DNA from: JBCDBW01 sp039182965
GTDB taxonomy: Bacteria > Verrucomicrobiota > Verrucomicrobiia > Verrucomicrobiales > DEV007
Direction of reading: 5' to 3'
NCBI GenBank assembly: GCA_039182965.1
Contig: JBCDBW010000008.1
Location: forward strand, 1 to 64,000
DNA length: 64,000 nt
Positions within the stretch are counted from its first letter, which is position 1, and each line of letters begins with the position of its first letter. The notes below the pieces were generated by a model, which was given only the letters and a program-made list of their open reading frames with translations, searched no databases and had not been told where the DNA came from. The translations under genes and the position numbers were made by a program. Below are positions 26,135 to 35,325 of the stretch, piece after piece.

Positions 26135-26863
26135 ATGACTCGTCTCAAACTAGTATTGCTCAATATCGGTTTCTTTGCCCTCGCACTTGGAAACCTAGAT
26201 GCCACAGTGATTGCAACGGAAGACTTCACTGCTGTCGATGGAACACCAGTTGTCGACCTTCCGGATTGGGCCGCCTTCAGTGCCCCGGACGATTCAATTA
26301 CGGTGCAATCGAATATGGCAACAATCGGATCGGGCGCTGAAGATATTGAACTCGATTTCCCTGACGTTACTTCCGGGACGATCTTCTTCGGGATCAATGT
26401 GAACGTTTCAGATGGCGCGGCTTCAGACTACGTCATGGGATTTCGCGATGGGGGGTCTCTCGTGGCTCGACTCTTTTTTGATGACGTCACTGGTGGTTTT
26501 GACATCGGCGTAAATACAGGGGGAACAGGGAGTAGCTCCGCCGGAGCCTTCGCGGGTGAGACGCTTGCGTTGGATACAGATCACTACATCGTTTTCTCCT
26601 ACGATCTGGTGGATACGGTGAGCGCTTGGGTGAACCCAGTCCTTGCAGATGAAGGAACTCCCGACGTCACGTTCACGAACTCAGATCCCCATAGTCCAGA
26701 CGCCTTCTTCTTCCGCCAAGGCGGAGGTTGGGACAACGGGGGCGCCGCTTGGACGGCAGACAATCTCGTCGTCTCCACCACTTTCGCGGAAGCGATCCCT
26801 GAACCATCCTCGGCGATACTTGCCTCGCTCGTCGGCGCCCTCTGCTTGAGACGACGCCGCTAA
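26135..26863 (+). CDS. PEP-CTERM secreted protein, copy 1
   Basis: An N-terminal signal (VLLNIGFFALALGNLDA) is followed by a beta-rich domain of about 190 residues and a C-terminal sorting signal EAIPEPSSAIL, a short helix and RRRR. This signal is processed by exosortase, which is not in the window. The body lacks a catalytic motif and looks like a concanavalin-like or jelly-roll surface domain. It is 242 residues long, and a paralogue of nearly the same length follows 241 bases downstream. Genes of this kind tend to encode exopolysaccharide-associated surface proteins. Confidence 0.85.
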   Translation: MTRLKLVLLNIGFFALALGNLDATVIATEDFTAVDGTPVVDLPDWAAFSAPDDSITVQSNMATIGSGAEDIELDFPDVTSGTIFFGINVNVSDGAASDYVMGFRDGGSLVARLFFDDVTGGFDIGVNTGGTGSSSAGAFAGETLALDTDHYIVFSYDLVDTVSAWVNPVLADEGTPDVTFTNSDPHSPDAFFFRQGGGWDNGGAAWTADNLVVSTTFAEAIPEPSSAILASLVGALCLRRRR

Positions 26864-27104
26864 ATCGCTCCTCGCTCCACTAAATCCGATAGCCATCTGA
26901 AACTCAGTATGCCGGAAATGCGCAGCCAATCGATACCAAACCCCAAAATTTATGAATCCTTTTCATGCCTGTTGACTTACGCCTGTCAAGGAAAGCGTTC
27001 CCCCTCCTTTCCAAAATGGTCAGAAAGGAATCTTTCGTGTCGACCCTCTTGCCTCTCTACACTGTTTTCTAATTCAAAATTAAGAGTGCGAAAATTTCTC
27101 CGCC

Positions 27105-27842
27105 ATGACGTCTAGTCTCAAGCTCAAACTGCTCACGATTACGAACTTGGTCCTAGCACTTAGCCACGCCGATGCGACAATCGTTGCGACGGAAGACTTT
27201 GATGCCGCCAATGGAACCCCCGTCGTTGATTTGCCTGGCTGGTCCGCCTTCAGTGCCGCCGACGATTCAATCACAGTAATGTCCTCCATGGCATCAATCG
27301 GATCTGGAGCAGAAGATATTGAACTCTCTTTCCCCGAAGTGACGTCAGGAGCGATCTTTTTCGGAATAACGGTGAACGTTTCCGATGCGGCGGCGTCCGA
27401 CTATGTGATGGGTTTTCGCGATGGAACCTCCCTCGCGGCTCGATTCTTTCTCGACAATGTGACCGGTGGATTTGATTTCGGCGTGAATACCGGCGGCACG
27501 GGAGGCTCAACCGCAGGTGCCTTCGCCGGAGAGACGCTCACACTCAATACAAATTACTACTTCGTTTTCTCCTACGATCGTGTCGGTACCGTCAATGCGT
27601 GGGTCGATCCAGTGCTTGCCGATGAAGGAACCCCCGATGTCACGTTCACAAACGCTGATGCCCATAGCCCTGACGGGTTCTTTTTTCGCCAAGGGGGCGG
27701 CTGGGATAACGACGGAGCTGCTTGGACAGCGGATAATCTCGTAGTTTCCACCACTTTCGCAGAAGCAATCCCCGAGCCCTCGTCGGCCATTCTCCTCTCA
27801 CTCGTCGGTGCCCTTTGCATAAGACGCCGTCGCTTACTTTAA
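27105..27842 (+). CDS. PEP-CTERM secreted protein, copy 2
   Basis: A paralogue of the preceding gene, 245 residues, with most positions identical over the whole mature domain. Shared segments include ASDYVMGFRDG, FGVNTGGTG and FFRQGGGWDN. The C-terminus EAIPEPSSAILLSLVGALC then RRRRLL is again a PEP-CTERM signal. The duplicate is probably recent, as similarity also extends into the upstream block CCCCAAAATT-AATCCTT-CATGC-TGTCAAG. It may permit dosage or variant display. It converges with the hscA gene (15 bases between stops). Confidence 0.85.
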   Translation: MTSSLKLKLLTITNLVLALSHADATIVATEDFDAANGTPVVDLPGWSAFSAADDSITVMSSMASIGSGAEDIELSFPEVTSGAIFFGITVNVSDAAASDYVMGFRDGTSLAARFFLDNVTGGFDFGVNTGGTGGSTAGAFAGETLTLNTNYYFVFSYDRVGTVNAWVDPVLADEGTPDVTFTNADAHSPDGFFFRQGGGWDNDGAAWTADNLVVSTTFAEAIPEPSSAILLSLVGALCIRRRRLL

Positions 27843-27857
27843 GGCACTCTTCGCCCC

Positions 27858-29576
27858 TTAAATCCCCTCCTCCAACGCCCGCTCCACCAAGAGCGCCGCC
27901 AGTTCCTGCGTCGCCCCATCCAGCGCCGCATTCGCTTTCTTCAGACGCCCCACCTCCTGCCCCTCTGCACTCAGCACCGCCCGCACTTCATCCGCCGCCT
28001 CCACGATCTTCCCCCGCTCCGCATCCCCCAACGCCTCACCCGCTATCTCCAAAGCCGCCTCGACCGCCGGTAATAATTCCTCGCTCTTCAACCGCGCCTC
28101 CGTCCACTGCCGTTCCGACACATCCTCAAAAGCATGATCCACCGATTCCTCGATCATCGCTTCCACTCGCTCATCCGCCACATCTACCGCCGCCTCCTTG
28201 ATCTCCAAAACCGTATCCGCTCCCGTCCCCGTGTCGCGACACAACACTTCCAAAATTCCATTCTCATCAATCCGAAACTGCACCCCCACCCGCGCACTCC
28301 CTTTCGCCGCCTTCTCAAACGGAATTTCCAACTTCCCCAACTCCCAGTTGTCCCGCGCCATCTCCCGCTCCCCCTGCAACACACGAATCAACATCGATTC
28401 CTGATTCGCCACCGCATTCGTAAACATCTCCCCGGCCTTCGCCGGAATGGTCGTATTTCGGGGAATAATCACATTCATCAAGCCCCCAAAGGTCTCAATC
28501 CCCAACGACAATGGCGTCACATCCAACAACACCATGTTCCGCAACGCCCCCGACAAAATCCCCGCCTGAATCGCCGCGCCCAGCGCCACTGCCTCATCCG
28601 GATGCTGTGACAAATTGGGTTCCTTCCCGAATACCTCCGTCACCAACTCCTGCACGGCCGGAATCCGTGTGCTCCCCCCCACCAGGATCACCTCGTCCAA
28701 TTCCCCCGCCTCCATCCCCGCATCCGCCAACACCCGTACACAATGCTTTCGCGTCCTCTCTAACAAATCCCGGAACAAATTCTTTAACTCCACCCGCGTC
28801 ACTCGACGCTCCAAATTCTCCCCCTCCCCCACAAACGGCACCCGCACGTCCACCTCCTCCATTTCTGATAACCGCTCCTTCGCATCCCTGACCGCCGCCA
28901 ACACCCGCCCATCACCCCCATACCCCAACGCCGCCGCCAGTAATTCATCAACATCATCTCCCCCCAAGGCCGTGTCTCCATGCGTCGCCAAAACCTGAAA
29001 CACGCCCTCATTCAATTCGAGAATCGATATATCAAACGTCCCCCCGCCCAAATCATAGACCGCTACCCGCGACCGCTCGCCCAGCTTGTCCAACCCATAA
29101 GCCAACGCCGCCGCTGTCGGCTCGTTTACAATCCGCTCCACCTTCAGCCCTGCTAATTCCCCCGCCCGCAGCGTCGCATTCCGCTGCCCGTCATTAAAAT
29201 ACGCCGGCACCGTGATCACCGCTCGCGTCACCGCCTCCACCCCCAACGCCCTCTCCGCCGTCCGCTTCAGTTCCCCCAAGACCAACGCCGATACCTCCTC
29301 CGGCGATCGCCCGCCCGGCAAATCCACCCCAGCTTCCCCCACCCGACGCCCCATCAAACGCTTCACCGATGTCACCACCCGCTCCCCCTCCACCGCCCGC
29401 GCACGCAACGCCGCCTCCCCTACCACCGGGTCTCCCTCCTCGGGAAAATACACCGCCGACGGCACGATTCGCCGTCCTTCGTCGTCGGCCAGCACTATCG
29501 GAAATCCCGAGTCGACCACACCCACCAACGAGTTGGTGGTCCCCAAATCAATTCCAATAATCACTTCTTCACTCAC
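27858..29576 (-). CDS. hscA: Hsp70-family chaperone, HscA-like
   Basis: The ATPase domain shows GIDLGTTNSLVGV, YDLGGGTFDISIL, VNEPTAAALAYGL and LVGGSTRIPAVQ. The substrate domain starts at VLLDVTPLSLGIETFGGLM, with IPRNTTIPAKAGEMFTN. Length 572 is shorter than DnaK (about 640) and near HscA (about 615). Position beside an HscB-like J protein and an IscA-like protein fits an Fe-S assembly chaperone that releases clusters from IscU. No IscS or IscU lies in the window. It follows hscB by 13 bases on the same strand. Confidence 0.88.
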   Translation of the reverse strand: MSEEVIIGIDLGTTNSLVGVVDSGFPIVLADDEGRRIVPSAVYFPEEGDPVVGEAALRARAVEGERVVTSVKRLMGRRVGEAGVDLPGGRSPEEVSALVLGELKRTAERALGVEAVTRAVITVPAYFNDGQRNATLRAGELAGLKVERIVNEPTAAALAYGLDKLGERSRVAVYDLGGGTFDISILELNEGVFQVLATHGDTALGGDDVDELLAAALGYGGDGRVLAAVRDAKERLSEMEEVDVRVPFVGEGENLERRVTRVELKNLFRDLLERTRKHCVRVLADAGMEAGELDEVILVGGSTRIPAVQELVTEVFGKEPNLSQHPDEAVALGAAIQAGILSGALRNMVLLDVTPLSLGIETFGGLMNVIIPRNTTIPAKAGEMFTNAVANQESMLIRVLQGEREMARDNWELGKLEIPFEKAAKGSARVGVQFRIDENGILEVLCRDTGTGADTVLEIKEAAVDVADERVEAMIEESVDHAFEDVSERQWTEARLKSEELLPAVEAALEIAGEALGDAERGKIVEAADEVRAVLSAEGQEVGRLKKANAALDGATQELAALLVERALEEGI

Positions 29577-29589
29577 AACAAAACACGTG

Positions 29590-30162
29590 TCACTCAGCCA
29601 CCAAAAACGCCGTCACCTGTTCCCTCACCTTAGCCTGCCACTTTGTCAAAAAACCAAACCGCTCCACCATCTCGCGCCCCAAACTTAACGCCGCCTGTCG
29701 ATCTTCCCGCAGCATTTGATCCACCTCCCCCAAGCGCCCGCGCTCCCCCTGTAGCATCCTCTCAATCTCAAACCCCACCTCTTGCACCGCCTGCTGCGCC
29801 GTAATCACTTCCTTCTCCAACATCGCCTTCCCCAGCGCCGTCGTCGCCTCCCGCTTCTTCTTCAAAACCTCAACCGCCGCCTGCAACACCGCCCCCGCCC
29901 GCCCAAACAATTCCAACAATTCCCCCGAAACCATCCCTCCACTCCCCCCAAACGCCTCCCCAGGAAACTCCAGTTCCAGCAGATGCCGCAACCGCCGCCC
30001 CTCATCACGCAATACCCCATAAGCCTCCCCCACCTTTTCAAAATCTCCCCCTCCTCTTGCATCCGGATGCGCCTCCTTGCCCGCCTCTTGAAACGCCCCC
30101 CTCACTTCCTCCTCCCCCAACGCCGCCTTCCGTTCCACCCCTAGAATCTCAAAATAATCCAT
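29590..30162 (-). CDS. hscB: J-domain co-chaperone, HscB-like
   Basis: A 190-residue protein with an N-terminal J domain: DYFEILGVERKAALG then KEAHPDARGG, where HPD is the signature that stimulates Hsp70 ATPase. A helical C-terminal region of about 110 residues fits the HscB helical bundle, although conservation there is weak. ATG 30162 gives the normal MDYFEILG start; an in-frame start at 30192 would add ten residues. It precedes hscA by 13 bases. Confidence 0.8.
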   Translation of the reverse strand: MDYFEILGVERKAALGEEEVRGAFQEAGKEAHPDARGGGDFEKVGEAYGVLRDEGRRLRHLLELEFPGEAFGGSGGMVSGELLELFGRAGAVLQAAVEVLKKKREATTALGKAMLEKEVITAQQAVQEVGFEIERMLQGERGRLGEVDQMLREDRQAALSLGREMVERFGFLTKWQAKVREQVTAFLVAE

Positions 30163-30223
30163 CGTATCAGGCCAAGCGCGCAGAAGGCGCAATCCCGGTG
30201 CAGCGACACTTCGCCTAAGCTGC

Positions 30224-30610
30224 TTAAGCAGCGAAGGATTCTCCGCAGGAGCACGTCACCACCGCATTTGGATTACTCACCTTAAAACCCCCGCTCTGCA
30301 AATCATCGCTGTAATCCAACTCCGACCCGCTCACAAACAACGCACTCTTCGGATCAATCACCACCCGCACCCCGTTCGACTCCACCAGAATATCCCTGTT
30401 CGACGGCCCATCCACCAGGTCCATTTTATATTGCAAACCCGAACACCCTCCCCCCACCACCGCAATCCGTAAGGCCCCATAATCCGCGCGGCCCTGCTTC
30501 TCCAACAAACCGCGTAAACGGTCCGAGGCCCCACCGAGTATCACAATCAGATTCTCGTTCCCCACCTTGTAATTCACCCCCGCATATCGCTCCGTCGCCG
30601 TCTCCGTCAT
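30224..30610 (-). CDS. Fe-S cluster assembly protein, IscA/ErpA family
   Basis: A 128-residue A-type carrier with the three conserved cysteines: VGGGCSGLQYKMD and TCSCGESF near the C-terminus. It delivers Fe-S or iron to apo-proteins. I start it at ATG 30610; a GTG at 30649 would add 13 residues. It is upstream of hscB by about 60 bases, same strand, and could form an IscA-HscB-HscA unit for Fe-S maturation. ActB with its four clusters is an obvious client. Confidence 0.88.
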   Translation of the reverse strand: MTETATERYAGVNYKVGNENLIVILGGASDRLRGLLEKQGRADYGALRIAVVGGGCSGLQYKMDLVDGPSNRDILVESNGVRVVIDPKSALFVSGSELDYSDDLQSGGFKVSNPNAVVTCSCGESFAA

Positions 30611-30717
30611 AGTCCCAAAACTATACACTCGTCCCCCTCCAGCAACCACCTACTTCTTCAATTCCCCCCTCTTTCCAGAGGCTAAAAGCTAATCGCCAAT
30701 CGCTAACAGCTAAACGC

Positions 30718-32715
30718 TCACCCCCCCAACATCTCCTTCATCCGCGCAAAATACGCCGCCGCTTCCTCTTCGCTCGCTTCTACTTGCGCCACCTCATCAT
30801 AACCCAAGCGCTCCACATACTGCTCGTCCAGCTCATCCAAAAATGAACTCGGATAACAGGGCATCGCATCTCCCCACCGCTTCCGCGTCGCACAATGCGT
30901 GATCGTCAAGCGCTCCATCGCCCGCGTGATCCCCACATAAAACAAACGCCGCTCCTCATCCCGAGATCCCTCCTCCAAAGATCGACTGTGTGGCAGTATA
31001 CCCTCCTCCGCCCCCACCAACCACACTCGCGAAAACTCTAACCCCTTCGCCGCATGCATGGTAATCAAACACACCCCCTTTTTACTCTCCAAATCATCCT
31101 CCTTCTCATCTTCCTTGTCCTTCGCCAAGGCCACCTCATCCAAAAAATCCCCCAACCCACCCCCAGAGCGTGCCTCATGATCCCGCATCGCCTCCACGAA
31201 CTCCCGCACGTTCTCATTCCGCGTCGCCGCCTCCTCGTCCGTCTTACACTGCCGCCGCAGATAGGCCGCATAGTCCACCTCCTTCAACAAATCTTCCATC
31301 ATCGCCGCATACCCACCTTTACCCGATGCCGCCCACTCCCGCCGACTCTCCACCAAGCGCCCAAACTCTTGAATCGCCGCCTGCGCCCTCTGCGATAGCT
31401 GCCCCGTGAAATCCGTGTGCCGCAACACGGCATACACACTGCACCCCGCCTCGGCACTGTGCGCCGTCGCCAATCCCACCGTGTTCGCACTAATCCCGCG
31501 CGGCGGCGAGTTGATCACCCGCAACAAATTCACGTCGTCCTCCGGGTTCACAAACACTCTCAAAGACGCCAGCAAATCCCGCACCTCACGCCGATCAAAG
31601 AAACTCTGCCCTCCCACCAAACGATACGGCACCTCGTTGCGCCGAAACTGCTCCTCAAATAATCGCGACTGCGAGTTCATCCGGAACAAAACGGCAAAGT
31701 CTTCCCACTTTCGTCCCTCCCGCTCCCGCTGATCCACCATCTCCATGACGACGTGCTCCGCTTCCTCTTGCTCCGATGGCATCGCAATCACCCGCACCAA
31801 ATCCCTCCCCGTCTTGTCGCTCCACAAGTTCTTCTCCCGCCGATCCCGATTGTGCCGAATCACCCCGTTCGCCGCCCCCAGGATCGGCGTCGTGCTCCGG
31901 TAATTCTGCTCCAGCTTCACCACCAAAGCCCCCGGAAACGATCGCTCAAAATCCAGAATGTTCGCCACTTCCGCCCCGCGCCACCCATAAATACTCTGAT
32001 CATCATCCCCCACCACACACACGTTATTCTCTTCCCCCGCCAGAGCCTTTAGCACATCCATCTGCAAGCGATTCGTGTCCTGAAACTCGTCCACCATCAA
32101 ATACCGAAACCGTTCCCGCCACTGCGCCCGCACTTCCTCATGCTCCCGCAGCACTTTCTTCGCCAATACCAGCAGATCATCAAAATCCACCGCATTCAGC
32201 GTGTGCAATTCATCCTGGTAGGCCCGCGCCAACGACACAATAAAATCATCTCCCCCGTCTGCCGAAATCGGAATCCCACTGTTCTTCGTGCGACCGATCA
32301 TCGACAAAACTAGGTTCGCATCCAATTTCTCATCTTTACCTCCCTTTCGCGTAATCAACTTCCGCATCAAGCCCACCTGATCCGATTGCGCATAAATCGT
32401 GAAATTTTTCTTATAGCCCAGCCGGTCGATCGACTGACGAAGAATGCGCACACACAGCGAATGAAACGTGCAAATCGTCACCGCCTTCGCCACTTCCCGC
32501 TTCACTTGCTTCGCCACCCGCTCCCGCATTTCACTGGCCGCTTTGTTGGTAAAAGTAACCGCAAGAATCGCTTCCGGCGCGATCCCCCGGCGCACCATCT
32601 CCGCAATCCGGGCGGTAATCACCCGCGTCTTCCCCGTCCCCGCCCCCGCCAATATCAACACCGGTCCCTTAACCTGATCGACCGCTTTCCGCTGTTCTGA
32701 ATTCAATCCCGACAC
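30718..32715 (-). CDS. UvrD/PcrA-family ATP-dependent DNA helicase
   Basis: This 665-residue SF1A helicase has Walker A AGAGTGKTRVIT, DEFQDTNRL (motif II), DDDQSIYGWRGAE (III), LEQNYRSTTPI (IV), RGIS region, ITMHAAKGLEFSRVW (V) and YVGITRAMERL (VI). It lacks the long Cys-rich or nuclease extensions of AddA/RecB and fits Rep/PcrA/UvrD, acting in repair and replication restart. The start is GTG 32715, with no strong ribosome binding site visible. The 67-base gap to the next gene includes repeats of the AAGCTAATCGC type. It is somewhat shorter than PcrA (about 720). Confidence 0.92.
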   Translation of the reverse strand: MSGLNSEQRKAVDQVKGPVLILAGAGTGKTRVITARIAEMVRRGIAPEAILAVTFTNKAASEMRERVAKQVKREVAKAVTICTFHSLCVRILRQSIDRLGYKKNFTIYAQSDQVGLMRKLITRKGGKDEKLDANLVLSMIGRTKNSGIPISADGGDDFIVSLARAYQDELHTLNAVDFDDLLVLAKKVLREHEEVRAQWRERFRYLMVDEFQDTNRLQMDVLKALAGEENNVCVVGDDDQSIYGWRGAEVANILDFERSFPGALVVKLEQNYRSTTPILGAANGVIRHNRDRREKNLWSDKTGRDLVRVIAMPSEQEEAEHVVMEMVDQREREGRKWEDFAVLFRMNSQSRLFEEQFRRNEVPYRLVGGQSFFDRREVRDLLASLRVFVNPEDDVNLLRVINSPPRGISANTVGLATAHSAEAGCSVYAVLRHTDFTGQLSQRAQAAIQEFGRLVESRREWAASGKGGYAAMMEDLLKEVDYAAYLRRQCKTDEEAATRNENVREFVEAMRDHEARSGGGLGDFLDEVALAKDKEDEKEDDLESKKGVCLITMHAAKGLEFSRVWLVGAEEGILPHSRSLEEGSRDEERRLFYVGITRAMERLTITHCATRKRWGDAMPCYPSSFLDELDEQYVERLGYDEVAQVEASEEEAAAYFARMKEMLGG

Positions 32716-32844
32716 AAACCCGAAACTCTCTACTCACGTTCCCCATCCCAATCAAGCCCTATCCCCTCCCCACCCAAATTTGTTCCCCTCCAAAACTCCC
32801 GATCCCCTCGTTCCACCATCGCACCCCTACCCGACGAACAACGA

Positions 32845-33918
32845 TTAACAATCAACGCCCAACCACTCCTGAATGACTCTCGGATACAACTCCCACTCCG
32901 CCTCATTCACCCGCGCCCGCAAACGCTCCACCGTGTCCCCCGCTTCCACCGGCACTCGCATCTGTCCCAGAATTTCACCCCCATCCACGTCTTCCGTGAC
33001 CACATGTACCGTGCACCCCGTCTCCGTCACCCCCGCTGCCAACGCCTGCCCCCAAGCATCTCGCCCCTTAAACGCCGGCAGCAGCGAGGGATGAATATTC
33101 AAAATTCTTCCTGCATACGCACTCAATAACGGCTCCTTAAGCAACCGCATAAATCCCGCCAAAATCACCAAATCCACGCCCGCCGCTTTCAGGCGATCGC
33201 AAACCTCCTTCTGCGCCGGTGCCCCAAAACCATCCCCACCGTCCACATGCACCCACGGAATCCCCCGGCGACTCGCCCGGCCCAAAATCGGCGCATTCAA
33301 ATGATCGCTGATCACCACCGCGACTTCCGCGTCGAGCCGCCCCTCATCAATCGCCTCGCAGATAGCCTCAAAATTGGTCCCCTCTCCGCTCCCCATCACC
33401 CCCAGCTTCGCCTTCCCGGATCTAACACTCTCAGCCTCACCCTCTTTCTTTTTCCGCAATATCGCACTCGTCGACCTCCCCTCGACCAGCGCCAAAATCT
33501 CGATTGCCGCACCCACCTCCTCCAATGCCTCACGCTCCTCCACATTCAGGCTCTCCACCGTGTAATCCCCGCCCTTGGCATACACCTGCGGCCGAATCTC
33601 CCGAAGCAATCCCGTCACCCGCTCTTCCTCGAAGACCATCACCGCATCCACACATTCCAAGGCCCGCAGAATCTCCGCGCGATCTTCCTCACGCTGCACC
33701 GGTCGACCCGGCCCCTTCAGCTTCCGCACGCTCTCGTCCCCGTTCACCGCTACCACCAAGGCATCCCCACACGCCCGCGCCGCCTGCAAATACCGCACAT
33801 GCCCCACATGCAATAAGTCAAAACACCCGTTCGTAAATACCAACCGCTCCCCGCACTCTCCCATTTGCCGACTCAATGCCGCCACTTCCCCCACCGACGA
33901 AATGATTCCCTCACCCAT
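32845..33918 (-). CDS. fusion of heptose-1-phosphate adenylyltransferase (HldE C-domain) and PurN
   Basis: Residues about 1-160 match the nucleotidyltransferase domain of HldE/RfaE2: FTNGCFDLLHVGHVRYLQAA, VVAVNGDESVRKLKGPGRP and YAKGGDYTVESLN. That domain makes ADP-heptose from heptose-1-phosphate. Residues about 168-357 match PurN, phosphoribosylglycinamide formyltransferase (purine synthesis): LGVMGSGEGTNFEAICEAI, ILAGFMRLLKEPLLSAY, NIHPSLLPAFKGRDAWG (catalytic Asn and His), CTVHVVTEDVDGGEI (Asp). All active-site residues are present in both halves, and the frame is unbroken. Two otherwise unrelated pathways share one polypeptide. I chose ATG 33918. Confidence 0.9.
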   Translation of the reverse strand: MGEGIISSVGEVAALSRQMGECGERLVFTNGCFDLLHVGHVRYLQAARACGDALVVAVNGDESVRKLKGPGRPVQREEDRAEILRALECVDAVMVFEEERVTGLLREIRPQVYAKGGDYTVESLNVEEREALEEVGAAIEILALVEGRSTSAILRKKKEGEAESVRSGKAKLGVMGSGEGTNFEAICEAIDEGRLDAEVAVVISDHLNAPILGRASRRGIPWVHVDGGDGFGAPAQKEVCDRLKAAGVDLVILAGFMRLLKEPLLSAYAGRILNIHPSLLPAFKGRDAWGQALAAGVTETGCTVHVVTEDVDGGEILGQMRVPVEAGDTVERLRARVNEAEWELYPRVIQEWLGVDC

Positions 33919-34151
33919 CAATAATAATCCTTTTCATTCTGCCTCGAACCGGTCTCTTAAATCCCAAATGGAGCCGAAATCGGTCAGTTTGAGTCAGACG
34001 AAGCTCAACAGCGCATGACTCTCATTGACATCTTTCCCGGAGGACTGCCCCGGCTGCCCGGCGGCGAAGCCGGAAATTCATCCTTTTGTTGTAGGCAGCG
34101 GCTCCGTATAGGATTTACTAGATAGGTTTAAATCCGTCAAAACTTTCCCTT

Positions 34152-35252
34152 ATGCAAGATCCTCGTGTCACCAAACTCGCCAAGCAACTCGTCGAATACT
34201 CGACCAAGGTCAAACGCGGCGAAAACGTCCTAATCGATCTCTACGATGCCCCGGAAGCGCTTGGCGTCGCCCTAATTCGCGCCGTCCGTAAAGCGAAAGC
34301 CAATCCCTACATCAATATCCATCAAGCCCCCATCGTCCGGGAACTCTACCTCGGTGCCACCGAATCTCAATACGACAAAATTGCCAAGGTCGCCCTTACC
34401 CAAATGAAAGGAATGGACGCCTACATTGCCATTCGCGGCGCCCATAACATCACCGAACTCTCCGATGTCCCCGCCAAAAACATGCAGCTCGTCAGCGCAA
34501 AAATGCGCCCCGTCCTTAACCAACGCGTTAACAAAACCCGTTGGTGCGTCCTCCGCTGGCCCCACCCCGCCATGGCGCAACAAGCCGGAATGAGCACCGA
34601 GGCCTTCGAAGATCTCTACTTCAAAGTCTGCCTCCTCGATTACAAAAAACTCGTGCCCGGAATGCGCGCCCTCAAACGCCTCATGGACAAGGCCGAAAAC
34701 GTCCACATCAAAGGCAACGGCACCGACCTCGAATTCAGCATCAAAGGCCTCGAGGCTCTCATGGCCGACGGCACCCACAACATCCCTGACGGCGAAGTCT
34801 TCACGTCTCCCGTCAAAGACTCCGTCAATGGCAAGGTCCACTTCAACGCCCCCACCGTCTACCAAGGCATTGCCTTCGACGATATTCGCCTCGAGTTCGA
34901 GAAAGGAAAAATCGTCAACGCCACCGCCAACAAAACCAAGGAAATCAACAAGATCTTCGATTCCGATCCCGGCGCCCGATTCATCGGCGAGTTCGCCATT
35001 GCCTTCAATAACCAAATCAAACACCCCATGCGCGATATCCTCTTCGACGAAAAAATCGGTGGCTCCTTCCACATGGCCGCCGGTCAAGCCTACGAAGGTG
35101 TCGCCGACAACGGAAACCGTTCCCAAGTTCATTGGGACATGGTCTGCATCCAACGACCCGATTACGGCGGCGGCGAAATCTACTTCGACGGCAAACTCAT
35201 CCGTAAAAACGGAAAATTCCTCCCCAAATCCCTCGCCTCACTAAACCCCTGA
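34152..35252 (+). CDS. M29-family aminopeptidase
   Basis: A 366-residue cytosolic metallo-aminopeptidase of the AmpS/aminopeptidase T family. Metal and catalytic residues are visible in NIPDGEVFTSP, GARFIGEFAIAFN, GGSFHMAAGQAYEG and SQVHWDMVCIQ. ATG 34152 follows a short leader without a strong ribosome binding site. It is divergent from the HldE-PurN gene, with 233 bases between, where the GC-rich hairpin CCGGCT...AGCCGG lies. A stem of eight base pairs overlaps its stop codon. Confidence 0.9.
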   Translation: MQDPRVTKLAKQLVEYSTKVKRGENVLIDLYDAPEALGVALIRAVRKAKANPYINIHQAPIVRELYLGATESQYDKIAKVALTQMKGMDAYIAIRGAHNITELSDVPAKNMQLVSAKMRPVLNQRVNKTRWCVLRWPHPAMAQQAGMSTEAFEDLYFKVCLLDYKKLVPGMRALKRLMDKAENVHIKGNGTDLEFSIKGLEALMADGTHNIPDGEVFTSPVKDSVNGKVHFNAPTVYQGIAFDDIRLEFEKGKIVNATANKTKEINKIFDSDPGARFIGEFAIAFNNQIKHPMRDILFDEKIGGSFHMAAGQAYEGVADNGNRSQVHWDMVCIQRPDYGGGEIYFDGKLIRKNGKFLPKSLASLNP

Positions 35253-35273
35253 CCCTAGAAATGATGGGTCAGG
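35248..35273 (+). other. hairpin at the 3' end of the aminopeptidase gene
   Basis: CCTGACCC (35248-35255) pairs with GGGTCAGG (35266-35273), with a ten-base loop. There is no T-run afterwards, so it is not a textbook intrinsic terminator. It may act as a 3' mRNA end or stability element. It precedes crcB by about 52 bases. Confidence 0.35.
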
Positions 35274-35325
35274 CGCGCCGCCTGCCGTCCCCATGCTCCG
35301 ATTCTAGCTTCCAGCTCCTGTTGCA

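Noticed and set aside
26972..26977. sigma-70 promoter TTGACT before the second PEP-CTERM gene
   Set aside because: No -10 hexamer at suitable spacing was found.
32845..33918. frameshift artefact joining two genes
   Set aside because: Both halves stay in one frame with a natural linker and no internal start with a ribosome binding site was found.
35253..35325. fluoride riboswitch before crcB
   Set aside because: Neither the conserved GGNGAUGG-type start nor its pseudoknot partner is visible; only a hairpin overlapping the previous gene is seen.
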